64,000 bases of DNA, taken from Mikania micrantha (Eukaryota > Streptophyta > Magnoliopsida > Asterales > Asteraceae). The notes beneath the pieces are model-generated. The model saw only the letters and a list, made by a program, of their open reading frames with translations. It was not told the origin of the DNA and did no database searches. The stretch spans positions 121,273,404 through 121,337,403 of the forward strand of contig CM018691.1 in assembly GCA_009363875.1 (NCBI GenBank). The letters run 5' to 3'. Shown here piece after piece: positions 1-11,305 of this stretch. Numbering within the stretch: the stretch's first letter is position 1; the number at the start of each line of letters is the position of its first letter. Both the position numbers and the translations under genes were made by a program.

Positions 1-79
1 CAAATTGACCCTCAGTAACTGGGTCTACATCCTCCCCTCCTAACAATTGGGTGTCAAACACCTCCACAACACACCCATC

Positions 80-490
80 CTATGATGGATCACTCATACA
101 AGAATCAACAACATCAATGAAGTAGAGTGAATCGTCCTGACTCTGTGGATGCTTCATTGACCTTCTGATATCAAAGGTCACCTCCTCATCATAAACTCTA
201 AGTGTTAGTTTGCCCGAGCAAACATCAATGAGGGCTCTAGCAGTGGCTAGGAATGGACGACCAAGAATGAGAGGTACATTCTTATCTTCATCCATATCAA
301 GGATTACAAAGTCCACAGGAAACACAAATCGATCAATCTTAACCAACAAATTCTCAACTATACCTCTCGGATATTTGACTGACCGATCGGCAAGCTGGAT
401 GCTCATTAGAGTTGGCTTAAGTTCCTCAACACCAAGTTTCTCAAACACAGCATAGGGCATTAGATTGATGCTAGCCCCCAAGTCAGCCAA
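80..490 (-). pseudogene. Athila-type retroviral-like aspartic protease fragment
   Basis: The open frame begins ADLGASINLMP, where DLGAS corresponds to the protease active-site triad region. Further on, ILGRPFLATARALIDV matches the flap and second half of Ty3/Athila proteases. The enzyme would mature the Gag-Pol polyprotein inside virus-like particles. The frame is continuous with the gag tail upstream except for a stop near 490. It meets another stop at about 80, after which the same frame reads on (DGCVVEVFDTQLL) to the window edge. The protein is therefore broken by single nonsense changes. Reverse transcriptase is not in the window. Confidence 0.75.
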
Positions 491-505
491 TGCATTACTG
501 ACTGA

Positions 506-961
506 TTAACTTCCAATCAAGCATGGGATAGTGAAACTCCCAGGATCATTCATCTTCTGAGGAAGTTTGTTTTGAAGGATCGCATAACACTCCTCACTCA
601 ATGTAACATGAGATGATTCTTCCAACTTCTTCTTGTTGGTGAGGATGTCCTTCAAAAACTTGGCATACTTAGGCATCTGAGCAAGTGCCTCAACAAATGG
701 CAGATTGATGTGCAACTGCTTGAACAATTCCAGAAATGTTCCATAGTGTTCCTCAAATTTCTGCTTCTTCAACCTGCTGGGGTATGGAACAGGAGGAGTG
801 TAGTCCTTGACTGGTTCCTTTGCTTGTGCTGTACTTGCTGGGCCTGGCCTGGAATGCACCTCAGCAGGAATCTCAGTCGCAACCTCCTTAATCACCAGCG
901 GAAGAGAAGAAGAAGGGGAAGCCGGTGGAGGAGGTGCAGTGGTGGATTTACCACTCCTCAA
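506..961 (-). pseudogene. Gag C-terminal / protease-linker region (Athila-like)
   Basis: The 151-residue open stretch starts with a proline/serine-rich spacer (TTAPPPPASPSSS). A conserved block follows: a basic YPSRLKKQKFEEHYGTF segment, LHINLPFVEALAQMPKYAKF, then EECYAILQNKLPQKMNDPGSF and IPCLIGS directly before the protease. This arrangement is characteristic of Athila/Tat Gag-Pol polyproteins. It lies in frame with the protease, from which one stop codon near 505 separates it. I see no independent function. It is part of the degraded polyprotein. Confidence 0.7.
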
Positions 962-1179
962 TGTGATGGCCTTAACATGAGCATTAGGATTCGGCTCAGT
1001 GTTACTCGGGAGGCCACCTTATTGCCTTTCGGATAGCAACTTAGCAATCTGTCCTACCTGATTCTCTATGGTTTGCATCGATGCCTTTTGGTTCCTCAAC
1101 TCCGTCTCATGCTTATGGAAGCGGTCTTCCATATACTGATTCTGTTTCTAAGCCAACTGGCTTTGGCTCTCGGAGTTAG

Positions 1180-2207
1180 CTAGCAACCGTGCAACCATGT
1201 CCTCCAAATTGGATCGCTTTTCAGGAGCGGGTTGTGACCCACTGCTAGAACCTTGATTTTGGAGCTGGTTCTGTGGAGGACGAATGTGTGAGGACTGACC
1301 GTGAGACTGATTTTGGAATGGGGGACGCGGATTGAATCAGGGTGGTTGCTGATTTGTGGTACCAGACTTCCAACTGAAATTTGGGTGATTCCTCCACCCC
1401 GGATTATAAGTGTTACTGTAGGGATTATTTTGAGACTGAGTTTGGTTGCCCAGGTAGTCAACCTGCTCGTGAACGGATCTATCCCTAATCGAACACTCCC
1501 CACTATGGTGTGCTCCCCCACATATCTCACAACAAGATTGGACTTTGTTCACAGACATCTGCTCGATTTTGTTGGAGAGTGCCTCCAACTGTGCAGTCAA
1601 AGCAGTATAGGAATCAACCTGATGGACACCCTGCTTGGGTGCCTTGGCTCTTGGGGCCTGTTGAGAATAGCTCTTCCTAGCTGCTTTCTTGAGCAATTCA
1701 AATGCCTCTCGCGGTCGCTTCGCTCCAAAATCTCCACCCGCATAGCTGTCAAGCCACTGTCGTCCGCTCACATCGAGACCATTGTAGAATGTCTCGCACT
1801 GCCTCCATAACTCTAAATCGTGATGTGGGACCTTTCGCATCAGATCCTTGAACCGCTCCCACGCCTCGTAGAACATCTCACCATCATCCTGCTGGAACGA
1901 AAGAATCCTAGCTCTCAGCTTCGCAGTTTTCTCAGGAGGAAAGTATTTCTCAAAGAATTTTTGAGACATCTGATTCCAAGTGGTTATACAGCCCGAGGGA
2001 AGGGAAATCAACCATGCCTTGGCTCGGTCACGTAGAGTGAATGGGAATAACTGAAGCCGAATGGCATCATCAGACTCCATTGATCTTGAAAGTGGTGCAA
2101 ATCTCCAGAAATCCCGCGATATGGAGATTAGGATCCTCGTGATCCTTCCCGTCAAACTGAACAGTGTTCTGAACCATTTGAATGATACTTGACTTGATCT
2201 CGAAATT
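1180..2207 (-). pseudogene. Gag capsid-like region (Retrotrans_gag type), split and frameshifted
   Basis: Reading right to left, NNFEIKSSIIQMVQNTVQF begins at the edge of the chromovirus insert. It runs to FKINGV, shifts frame by one base near 2076, and continues as ESDDAIRLQLFPFTLRDRA, WLISLPSGCITTWNQMSQKF, RILSFQQDDGEMFYEAWERF and FYNGLDVSGRQWLDSYAGG. These blocks are the conserved core of plant Ty3 gag. A C-rich segment CCEICGGAHHSGEC lies near 1500 and resembles a zinc knuckle. A glutamine/asparagine-rich tail follows with stops near 1335 and 1150. The N-terminal piece of the same gag is at 14104-14361, on the far side of the insertion. Confidence 0.8.
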
Positions 2208-2212
2208 GTTAG

Positions 2213-2519
2213 TGTCACACCCCCACTTTTCAACTAACGGAATCATACCGTTTGGGAACGTGACAAACCAGGATCTCAGATCATTAGACATAACGAAGAC
2301 CTCTATATGAATTTCAAAACATACTTTGGTCTAAAACTGTAACATCAAAGTTTTCAAAGTTTGCGGAAGCATTTTAAAACCATAACAAACATTACAGTTG
2401 TAAAATGTAAATTACAATGCAAAGTTTTAAATTGTTCAAATCCAAATAACTAAAATGTAAAGACATGCATGCGACTCAATCTCCTAGTCCGTGCCTGCTT
2501 TCTTATGCACCTTAGCGTC
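2213..2519 (-). repeat. Truncated LTR (U5 part) fused to RT
   Basis: This roughly 307-bp segment matches the first part of the full LTR at 5720, with about nine differences by eye (near 3 percent). It starts exactly at the LTR terminus beside the GTTAG duplication. It ends where the LTR homology passes directly into reverse transcriptase codons; the few bases CAG at 2520-2522 could belong to either side. The break coincides with a splice-acceptor-like site (TTTTCTCAG|GACGC) in the full-length LTRs. Confidence 0.85.
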
Positions 2520-4672
2520 CTGAATGCTGTCTTCGGAATATCTTCTTCTTGAACTCTTAGTTGATGATAACCCAATCTGAGATCAATCTTCGAGTAGTAG
2601 CTCGAACCTTGCAACTGATCAAACAGATCGTCAATTCTAGGTAACGGATACCGGTTTTTGATAGTAACCTTGTTTAGTTCCCGGTAATCGATACACATAC
2701 GAAAAGTGCCGTCCTTCTTCTTAACAAATAAGACTGGAGCTCCCCACGGTGAAAAACTAGGTCGTATGAAACCCTTATCCAACAACTCTTGCAATTGTGT
2801 AGATAATTCTTGCATCTCTGACGGTGCAAGTCGATAAGGCGCCCTAGCTATCGGTGCTGCATCTGGTGTAAGGTCGATTCGGAATTCCACATGTCTGATA
2901 GGCGGTAATCCCGGTAAGTCTTCTGGAAATACCTTCGGAAATTCACAAACTACTGGGATATCTTCAACCTTCTTCTCAGCTACCGGCTTTTCAGTTATAA
3001 GTGCTATAACTGCCGTATGACCTTTACGCAGACATTTATGTGCTTTCATACAAGATATGAGACGCAGTGGCGTACTGCTCTTCTCACCTTGTACATACAA
3101 TGTCTCTCCATTTGTAAGAGGTATACGAACGATCTTTTCATGGCATACTATTTCAGCCCGATGTTTGGACAACCAGTCCATGCCAATGACTATATCAAAA
3201 CTACCTAAAGTGATAGGCATAAGATCAATTTCCAATGTTTGACCCATCAAATCAAGCATACATCCCTTAAAGATTTGTTCAACTACTATTAACTTACCTT
3301 CAGCTAATTCTACAGTGTATGGACTATCTAAGGCAGTGGGACTAACATTTAGCAACTTAGCAAGTGAACTAGATACAAAACTCCGATCGGCACCAGTGTC
3401 AAATAACATAGAGGCATAGTGATTATTTAAGAGGAATGTACCCGTAACAATGTTGGGATCCTCACGTGCTTGACGTCCTCCAATCACAAACGCCCTGCCC
3501 CTAGCACCATTGTTATTGTTATTGTTGTTGTTATTGGTGACATTGTCGTTACCGTTGCCGTTGCCGTTGCCATTAGCATTGTTATCCCCGCCTTTCTTGA
3601 GTTGTGGGCAATCCTTTTTATAGTGCCCCATCTTACCACACTCAAAACAACCCTTCTGTGCGTTGTTCTGGTTGTTATTCTGATTGTTGTGATTGTTTTG
3701 CAGCTCTCCGCGACAATCCTTAGCTGCATGCCCAACCTTACCACACCGTTGGCACTTAACTTTATCACACCGGTTTCCCGTATGATGAAATCCACATCTG
3801 TTGCACTTCGGATGTTTACCAATATAACCCCCTGACGATGATGATTGCTGACCACTATTTGAGTTGTGATAAGACTTGTTTGAGTCTTGTTTCCGGTTCT
3901 GCTGAAACGGCTGTTGGTTGAAATTCTTGGTGTTGCTGCTCTCCCACTTCCTTTTATGATCACCTACCTTAGTAGCTGCTGTTCGTTTAGGCAGATTCCC
4001 CTGTAACACTGCCTGATCAGTCAATTGGTGTGCCAGTCGAACAGCTTGTTGAATTGTGGTGGGATTTGCAGAAGTGACCAATCCCTGGATCTGAGGCACC
4101 AATCCCCCGATATACCTCTCTATCCACTTGCTTGCGGGAGTAGCCATGTGAGGTAGAAGTCTGGCTAATTCATGAGATCGAGTCGTGTACTCCTCGATGT
4201 TGGACCCCTCCATCTTGAGGTGCCAATATTCCTCCTCTAATTTCTGCATCTCACTGCGAGGACAGTACTCCTCCTGCAGCAAAGTCTTGAAACCATTCCA
4301 GGTTAAGGCATTGGCCTCACCCAATCCCAGAGTCTGAACATTCGAGTTCCACCAAGTCAATGCAGGACCCTCCAATGTTCCCGTAGCATACTTTACTTTG
4401 CTCTCATCAGGACAGTTGCACATCTCAAACACTGATTCAGCCTTCTCAATCCATCGAAGGAGTCCAATGGCCCCCTCCGATCCTTTGAAATTATGAGGCT
4501 TACAGTCCAAGAACATCTTGAACGTGCATGCCTGTGGATTCACCAATCCCCCTGCTGGACCATGTGGCCCTGCATTGTGTGTCTGAGCGTAGTTCGCGAT
4601 AGCCTCCGCGACCCTGTTATTAATCAGCTCATTGAGCTCAGCAACTGTCATGTGAACGTTCCCCTCAGCCAT
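2450..4672 (-). pseudogene. Gag-protease-partial RT polyprotein of the Ty3 element
   Basis: The frame starts at an ATG (MAEGNVHMTVAELNELIN) and stays open for about 740 codons. A capsid-like gag comes first (LTWWNSNVQTLG, EYWHLKMEGSNIEEYTTR). Around residues 289-350 come three zinc-knuckle-like motifs: CNRCGFHHTGNRC (short spacing), then CQRCGKVGHAAKDC and CFECGKMGHYKKDC (canonical spacing). An Asn/Gly-rich linker follows. The protease carries FDTGADRSFV near residue 425. The N-terminal half of reverse transcriptase follows (LLDKGFIRPSFSPWGAPV, KKDGTFRMCIDYRELNKVT). The RT stops after EDIPKTAF, and the last roughly 23 codons are LTR sequence read through the fusion. The body is otherwise undamaged. 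Gag may still be producible, but the RT is truncated before its catalytic loop. Confidence 0.88.
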
Positions 4673-4915
4673 TATCTTCCTAGTTAAAAGAAGTGTTAGA
4701 GCGTTATCAAAGTCCAATGTGAAACGTGTAAACAATACAACAAACATCAAACATGTAATGTAGAAATCAACACAACTGTTATCAATAATAATAGTTTTTA
4801 AATAGATAGAAATATGATTTGAGTACAATACTTTCAAAATCAAAACATAAGTCTTTCAAACTTTTAATGTAGGGACACAACCCACCCCTAATAAGTTTAA
4901 ACAAACTAAAGAAAA

Positions 4916-5536
4916 TCAATCATCCTCAACAGTAGATTCAGGATCAGAATCAACAGCTGGTGCTGGTTCTTCCCCTTCCTCCTCTTCATCTTCCGAGGCC
5001 ACTAAATCCTCCAAGGCTTCAATTCTGCCTTCCAAAATCTTAGCTCGGTTCTCAGAAGCTTCGAGACGACCAATCAAATGGATGATCTCATCTCGCATGT
5101 CATTAACCAGATGAGCAAGGTTATCCTGTCTTTCATTTGCATCCCATAGTTCCCGAACATTATACTCAATCCTGTCATTCGCCCAGTACAAGTCCTCATG
5201 CAGTTTGGCAATCTCTTCAGCATCAGTCCTTTGCCTCTTAGGCTCAGGGACATCCAATACAGGTGGTGGATGAGTAGAAGGTCCCTCAGCAGGAATCTCC
5301 TGAGTACCCTCAGCTGGCTCCTCCTCCGGATCCTCATCCGGGTCCTCATCTGGATCCTCCTCCGGATCCTCCTCCGGGTCCTCCTCCGGGTCCTCCTCCA
5401 GGTCTGAATCATCTCTCTCAGATGGTGGAGGTGATGGGATAGGTGGTGCTGGTGAGGATGGTGGTGCTGGAACTATCGGCTCCTCATCCTCAGAATCATC
5501 AATGTAGATGTATGGTGCTGATGATGAAGATGCCAT
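4916..5536 (-). CDS. Extra ORF between primer site and gag: acidic repeat plus coiled coil
   Basis: This intact 206-codon frame lies between the primer-binding site and gag of the Ty3 element. It has its own ATG and a stop about 240 bp before the gag ATG. Residues 1-45 are Ser/Pro-rich with an acidic patch (YIYIDDSEDEEP). Residues about 46-76 are a run of EEDP/DEDP units with matching DNA tandem repeats (5325-5400). PEPKRQRTDAEE follows, with a KRQR basic cluster, and then a long charged helical region with heptad-like spacing (about 105-180). The tail is again acidic. I do not recognise a domain. The position suggests a leader ORF of the element or an extended gag N-terminus. A role in assembly or chromatin binding would be a guess. 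Confidence 0.6.
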   Translation of the reverse strand: MASSSSAPYIYIDDSEDEEPIVPAPPSSPAPPIPSPPPSERDDSDLEEDPEEDPEEDPEEDPDEDPDEDPEEEPAEGTQEIPAEGPSTHPPPVLDVPEPKRQRTDAEEIAKLHEDLYWANDRIEYNVRELWDANERQDNLAHLVNDMRDEIIHLIGRLEASENRAKILEGRIEALEDLVASEDEEEEGEEPAPAVDSDPESTVEDD

Positions 5537-5702
5537 GTCTGTTACATAATACCATATGTAAGTGCAGTGCCATGGAATGTGTAAGAAAGTCTATTACATA
5601 ATGTCATATGTAATTCCTAAGTAATGTGTGTAGGCATACGTGTCTAATGTCTAACAGTTATAGTCTAAGTCTACAAATGCAAACCTATTTCGCTATAACC
5701 AA

Positions 5703-5716
5703 TGGCTCTGATACCA
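5703..5716 (-). other. Primer-binding site, initiator tRNA-Met type
   Basis: The minus strand reads TGGTATCAGAGCCA three bases inside the LTR boundary at 5720. This is complementary to the 3' end of plant initiator tRNA-Met, the usual primer for Ty3 and Copia minus-strand cDNA. Its place right after the LTR identifies 5720-8560 as the 5' LTR of the minus-strand half. Confidence 0.9.
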
Positions 5717-5719
5717 ATC

Positions 5720-8560
5720 TGTCACACCCCCAATTTCCAACTAACGGAATCATACCGTTTGGGAACGTGACAAACCAGGATCTCAGATCATTAGACATAA
5801 CGAAGACCTCTATATGAATTTCAAAACATACTTTGATCTAAAACTGTAACATCAAAGTTTTCAAAGTTTGCGGAAGCGTTTTAAAACCATAACAAACATA
5901 ACAGTTGTAAAATGTAAATTACAATGCAAAGTTTTAAATGGTTCAAATCCAAATAACTATAATGTAAAGACATGCATGCGACTCAATCTCCTAGTCCATG
6001 CCTGCTTTCTTGTGCACCTTAGCGTCCTGAGAAAACATGTAAATCAAGTCAACACAAAGGTTGGTGCATAACACAGGTTTGAGCATTCACAAATGTTGAA
6101 ACCATAGTTTGAATATAAAGTTTGCAGATAACATAATCACACATTGCATAGTCATGATAGCTAGTCATATATACTATTTACATAAGTGGTCGACACCGAA
6201 GCTGACTAGTGCATGCTATCGCATGTTTTGCCTTGCCACTATTGTCTAGCACAAACAATAGTAAATGATTGTTTGGTCAGTCAAACACCTGCGTAGATCC
6301 CATCTACCAAGTGAGGTTTGTCAAACCTAATAGATCTATTTCCAACTACCACGCTTTGCGCTACGGCAAACTAAACGGTTCGAAGTGTAAGGACTTTTAA
6401 ATGCTATGTTGTCACATAATGTAAACAGTTAACTCATGCAAGTGATATGTATCTAAAATGTTTGTTGCACATGTTTTCTCCCCCAAAACAGTTTAAAATA
6501 AGAAAGGGGCCGTGTACGCACCTTTGATTGTTGCAGAATGATCAAATACGTGAACTCGCGTAGATAATCCTCTAACGAAGGATCTGTGTTTAAACAATAA
6601 CGTTGTGTTATTCGGGATATCGTTTTGTGCTTGAAATCACATACGTGTCAACACACGTATGTTAAAGTGTTAGAAATGTACATACGTATGTATGCGTGAC
6701 TTTGAAATCGTTTAAATAAAATCATATAGTCGTTTATGATTTTATTTGAATAATCGTAATTATACGCGATTTCGTTTTCGATCTAAAATGTGAATTTTAT
6801 CATTCCAACATGTTCGGAATGAAATTCTGGTTCCAACGAAATTTAAACGGATCGAATCGGAGTTATAACGAAAAAGATATGGGCAAAATACTAAAAATAA
6901 CCTTAAAATTCTAAAAACTGTTGGGGCCGGGTTCGAACCCGTGACCTCCAACACTAAACACACACCATCTACCATGTCAGCCCATCAAGCAATTGCAAAC
7001 AGATGGCCCGATTAAATCTTTTAAACCCAACCCAACCGGTTCCCTTGAATTCCCTTTGACCGAACCAACTAGCATTCAATTGGACCTCGGTTCGAACCCG
7101 ATCGAATCAAAACCATAGGGGTTATGTTCCTGGGATCCAACCGACCCTGTGGATGATTTTAATTCGAAAAATAAGCCCCTATAACCAGATTAATTGAGCA
7201 TTAATAGTTTCGAACTCAAGTTCTTAAGCTCCAACTCAAAATCGTTCAATTTGCTAATGTGAGTCCCCGAAATCATGGGGTTTTCATTGATTATAGATTT
7301 TCGAAACTATCTGTAAAGGTTAATTTGGTTTTTAAAAACAATTTCATAGAAATCCCCAAAGCGTTTTTAACCCAAGAACCCTAAACCCAATCTCAAGCAA
7401 TTCGATGTTTTATATAAAATTGATACATGGATTAGTTTAGTCGGGGTTATATGAAACTAATGATCTCAATTAATTTGATTAACAATCACGTTTAACTCAA
7501 AATCCCCAAATTAGTTTTCCATTAGAAACCCTCGAATCGAATTCTCCCAATTCGATATTGTATGATGAAATTATCATAGGTATTCCTTTCATCAGTGTAT
7601 TTCGAAACTCACAGACTATCTTAATTTGATTTTACAACACGTTTGCCTAAAAACCCCCAATTGCATTCTTATCAAGAACCCTAGAACTCGAACTCTATCA
7701 ATTCGAGGTTTCCAGATGCAATTGAGTTAGGGATTCACTTAATCGACCCTTTCTGATGATGTAGGATTGAAAACTTACTGGAATGATTGTCTAATTGATG
7801 AAGATCGACTTCTAGCCCTAGGTTCGGCCCCCTCGCGATCAAGTCTTCTGTTCGAGCTTCTTGAAATCAAATTGCTGGTTGTAATACTCTCTAAAGGAAC
7901 CGACCTGATGTTCTGAATACTCGATTCAAGATATTGGAGTCGAATTGTGAGAATTTGATAATTTCTTGACGGTTTCTAACCTTTGAGTATCCATTGATAT
8001 AAATTCGATGATCATTAATCATAAATCATCATCAATGTGATAATTTAAGTTGATAATTTCAGTTTCCAATTGGTTTTAATGAGGAATTTCGACCCTTGCA
8101 TGCTAACCCAAACGAATTTTGACTTGGAAAGTCAAAATTAAGGCTTTTACTTAGATATAAATACAATCATTGCAATTTTTGATATTTATAACATTATTGA
8201 GTTCGATTAAAGCCCTTGTAGTTTGTTTTTGATCAATTTCACATCCTTTCGATTGATTTCTGGTTAACGGAGTTAATCCGAATTGCCGAATTGTCACTAA
8301 TTGGGCCACTTAGAATATCATTGGACTAGATTAATCCTTTTGGGCCTCATAAATACAATTGGGCCTACCTTGGGCCTCATTGGGCCTACCTTGACCTCAT
8401 TGGGCCTACCTTGGGCCTCCTATTTACAATTGGGCCTACTTCTATTCAATTGGGCCTCATAACATACAATTGGGCCTACTTCTATTCAATTGGGCCTCAT
8501 TACATACAATTGGGCCTACGAGGGTTAACGAGGTTAATTCGAAAATATCAGATTGTCACA
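5720..8560 (-). repeat. Full-length 5' LTR, minus orientation (2841 bp)
   Basis: The segment runs from TGTCACACCCCC at 5720 to CAGATTGTCACA at 8560 and is the inverse of 11263-14103. I noted roughly ten scattered differences over the whole length, nearly all outside the first 300 bp. It contains a short-motif array and a TATA-like box close to the U3 end, and a predicted 495-nt leader intron (6521 to 6027). Its U3 end abuts internal RT sequence at 8561 with no missing or extra base, which is not expected for a normal 5' LTR. Confidence 0.92.
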
Positions 8561-10748
8561 TTTCTCGAAATGTGATTTCTGGATGCGAGAAGTACAATTC
8601 TTGGGTCATATAATTAATGAAAACGGTATACACGTTGATCCAGCAAAGATTGAAGCAATTAAGAATTGGGAAGCACCAAAAACTCCTACTGAGGTACGAC
8701 AATTCCTTGGTTTGGCGGGTTACTACCGACGATTCATTGAGGGTTTCTCAAAGATCGCTCAACCACTTACAACTCTTACGCATAAGGGAATGTAGTATAA
8801 CTGGACGGATAAACAGGAAGCTGCATTCCAGTTATTGAAACAGAAACTCTATAGTGCACCGATTCTGTCCTTACCGGAAGGGACGGAAGACTTTGTGGTG
8901 TATTGTGATGCATCTGCACAGGGTTTGGGATGTGTATTGATGCAACGTGATAAAGTGATTGCTTATGCTTCAAGGCAGCTACGACCACACGAAAAGAATT
9001 ACACTACTCATGAGTTGGAGTTAGGAGCAGTGGTGTTTGCTTTGAAGATTTGGCGGCATTACTTGTATGGGACTAAGTGTACCATTTACATTGATCATAA
9101 GAGTTTGCAACATATCTTTGATCAGAAGGAGCTTAATATGAGACAGCGACGATGGGTTGAGTTGTTGAACGACTACGAATGCGCGATTAAGTATCACCCG
9201 GGAAAAGCTAATGTGGTAGCTGATGCTTTAAGCAGAAAAGATACTTCAACAAGACGGGTTCACGCACTTATGATGACAATACATACTGACTTACCTGACA
9301 AGGTACGCAGTGCTCAGCTCGAGGCCTTGAAAAAGGAAAACTTGGTACAGGAATCCTTGCGAGGAATGGAAGAACAATTGGATGTTAAACCTGATGGAAT
9401 TCGTTATTTTGTTAATCGACTGTGGATACCTTTGTACGGAGGTTTAAGGGAACTCGTGATGGATGAAGCACACAAGTCCAGATATTCAGTCCATCCGGGA
9501 TCAGACAAAATGTATCATGACTTGAAGGCGCTGTATTGGTGGCCTCACATGAAAGCTGACATTGCTAGATACGTTAGCAAGTGTTTGACTTGTTCGAAAG
9601 TCAAAGTTGAATATCAGAAACCATCTGGTTTACTGCAACAACCAGAGATACCGATGTGGAAATGGGAACAGATTTCAATGGACTTCATTACTAAGTTACC
9701 CCGTACACCGAGTGGTTGTGATACAATATGGGTAATTGTCGATCGATTAACGAAATCTGCACATTTCTTAGCAATCAAGGAAACCGATAAGATGGAAAAA
9801 CTGACTCGCATTTACATCAAGGAAGTGGTAGCACGGCATGGCGTGCCAATCTCTATCATATCAGATCGGGATGCCTGATTTACTTCCAACTTTTGGAAAT
9901 CACTTCATAAGTCATTGGGAACTCGTTTGGATATGAGTACCGCATATCATCCACAGACCGACGGTCAAAGTGAATGTACGATTCAAACGCTCGAGGATAT
10001 GCTACGAGCTTGTGTAATTGACTTTGGTGATAGCTGGGAAAATCATTTACCGTAAGTGGAATTCTCTTACAACAATAGTTATCATACAAGTATTCAGGCA
10101 GCACCGTTTGAAGCTTTGTATGGTCGCAAATGTCGTTCACCAGTTTGCTGGGCTGAAATTGGTAAAAGTCAGATTACAGGTCCTGAACTAGTGCACGAGA
10201 CGACAGAGAAGATAGTTCAAATCCGGAACCGTATGGCAGCGGCCCGGGATCGACAAAAGAGTTATGCTGACAAACGTCGTAAGCCGTTGGAATTTCAAGT
10301 AGGAGACCGAGTTCTTCTAAAGGTATCACCTTGGAAAGGTGTGATACGATTCGGTAAGCGCGGAAAGCTTAGCCCACGTTACGTAGGACCTTTTGAGATT
10401 CTGAAAAGGATTGGTCCGGTTGCGTATCAACTTAAACTACCAGATGAACTTAGTGGAGTTCATGATGTCTTTCATGTATCGAACTTAAAGAAATTTCTTT
10501 CTGATGAGACATTGATTGTACCATTGGAAGAAATACAGGTGGATGAACAGTTACGATTCATTGAAGAACCAGCAGAAATCATGGACCGAGAGGTCACACA
10601 ACTTAAGCAAAGCAAGATTCCGATAGTCAAAGTTCGGTGGAATTCAAGACGTGGTCCTGAATTCACATGGGAACGGGAAGACCAAATGATGAAGAAGTAT
10701 CCTCATTTGTTCAGAACAACAGCAACAAACACTGAGAGCGCACGTTAA
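8561..10748 (+). pseudogene. RT C-terminus, RNase H, integrase and chromodomain-like tail
   Basis: The plus-strand reading starts at FSKCDFWMREVQFLGHII (RT thumb). It passes RNase H (VYCDASAQGLGCVL, HELELGAVVFALKIWRHY, KANVVADALSRKD), then integrase with its zinc-binding region (SVHPGSDKMYHD, CLTCSKVKVEYQ), its catalytic core (MDFITKLP, DRLTKSAHFLAI, YHPQTDGQSE) and its C-terminal GPFEIL, YQLKLP block. The end, KVRWNSRRGPEFTWEREDQM, resembles the aromatic core of a chromodomain. Three in-frame stops break it: tag at 8793-8795, tga at 9877-9879 (a likely CpG C-to-T change) and taa near 10053. The first RT half is on the opposite strand at 2520-4672. Confidence 0.9.
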
Positions 10749-11262
10749 ATTTCGGGACGAAATTTCCTTCAACAAGGGGATGACGTGATGCTTCACACAT
10801 CAACACTTCAGATTTTAAACGGTAAGCACAAACACTTTATTCAATTGGTTTTGTTACAAACATTTGTGCTACATTACATTTTATACATTTTATGTGCTAC
10901 ATTTCATATGTTACATGTTATGGTAGTACATGCATGATTAGTTACACACATTTTGCTATGTACGGAGTTGCATAGTACCAACAGTTGCAAACACTCACTA
11001 TGTGTGAGGTTACACATCACAGTATGATCAAACACAAACAGTCACAGTTAGGTGAACTAACTAGTGTACACGCAAACAGTCACATTGAACGATCACATTT
11101 AGTTGTGATGTTGCAAGCATTAGATTTTGTGTGTGAGTACACACAAGCACACGGAATGATCAAACCACACTAACACGTACGATTTAAACTCGTAAGTAGT
11201 TTCCTAACTACTCCTAGTAATTACTAATTTTCGGGACGAAAATTCTTTCAACAAGGGGATGA
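10749..11262 (+). other. 3' internal region with duplicated polypurine tract
   Basis: No coding frame is visible. Two near-identical segments, each with TTCGGGACGAAA and later CAACAAGGGGATGA, occur at about 10750-10785 and 11230-11262. The second lies directly before the LTR start and is the functional polypurine tract, where plus-strand DNA synthesis would begin. The first lies 480 bp upstream. Between them is a CACA-rich stretch. Confidence 0.75.
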
Positions 11263-11305
11263 TGTGACAATCTGATATTTTCGAATTAACCTCGTTAACC
11301 CTCGT

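Noticed and set aside
6760..6975. 71-codon frame present in both inverted LTRs
   Set aside because: Its duplication only reflects the LTR copies, and it spans the tRNA-like segment.
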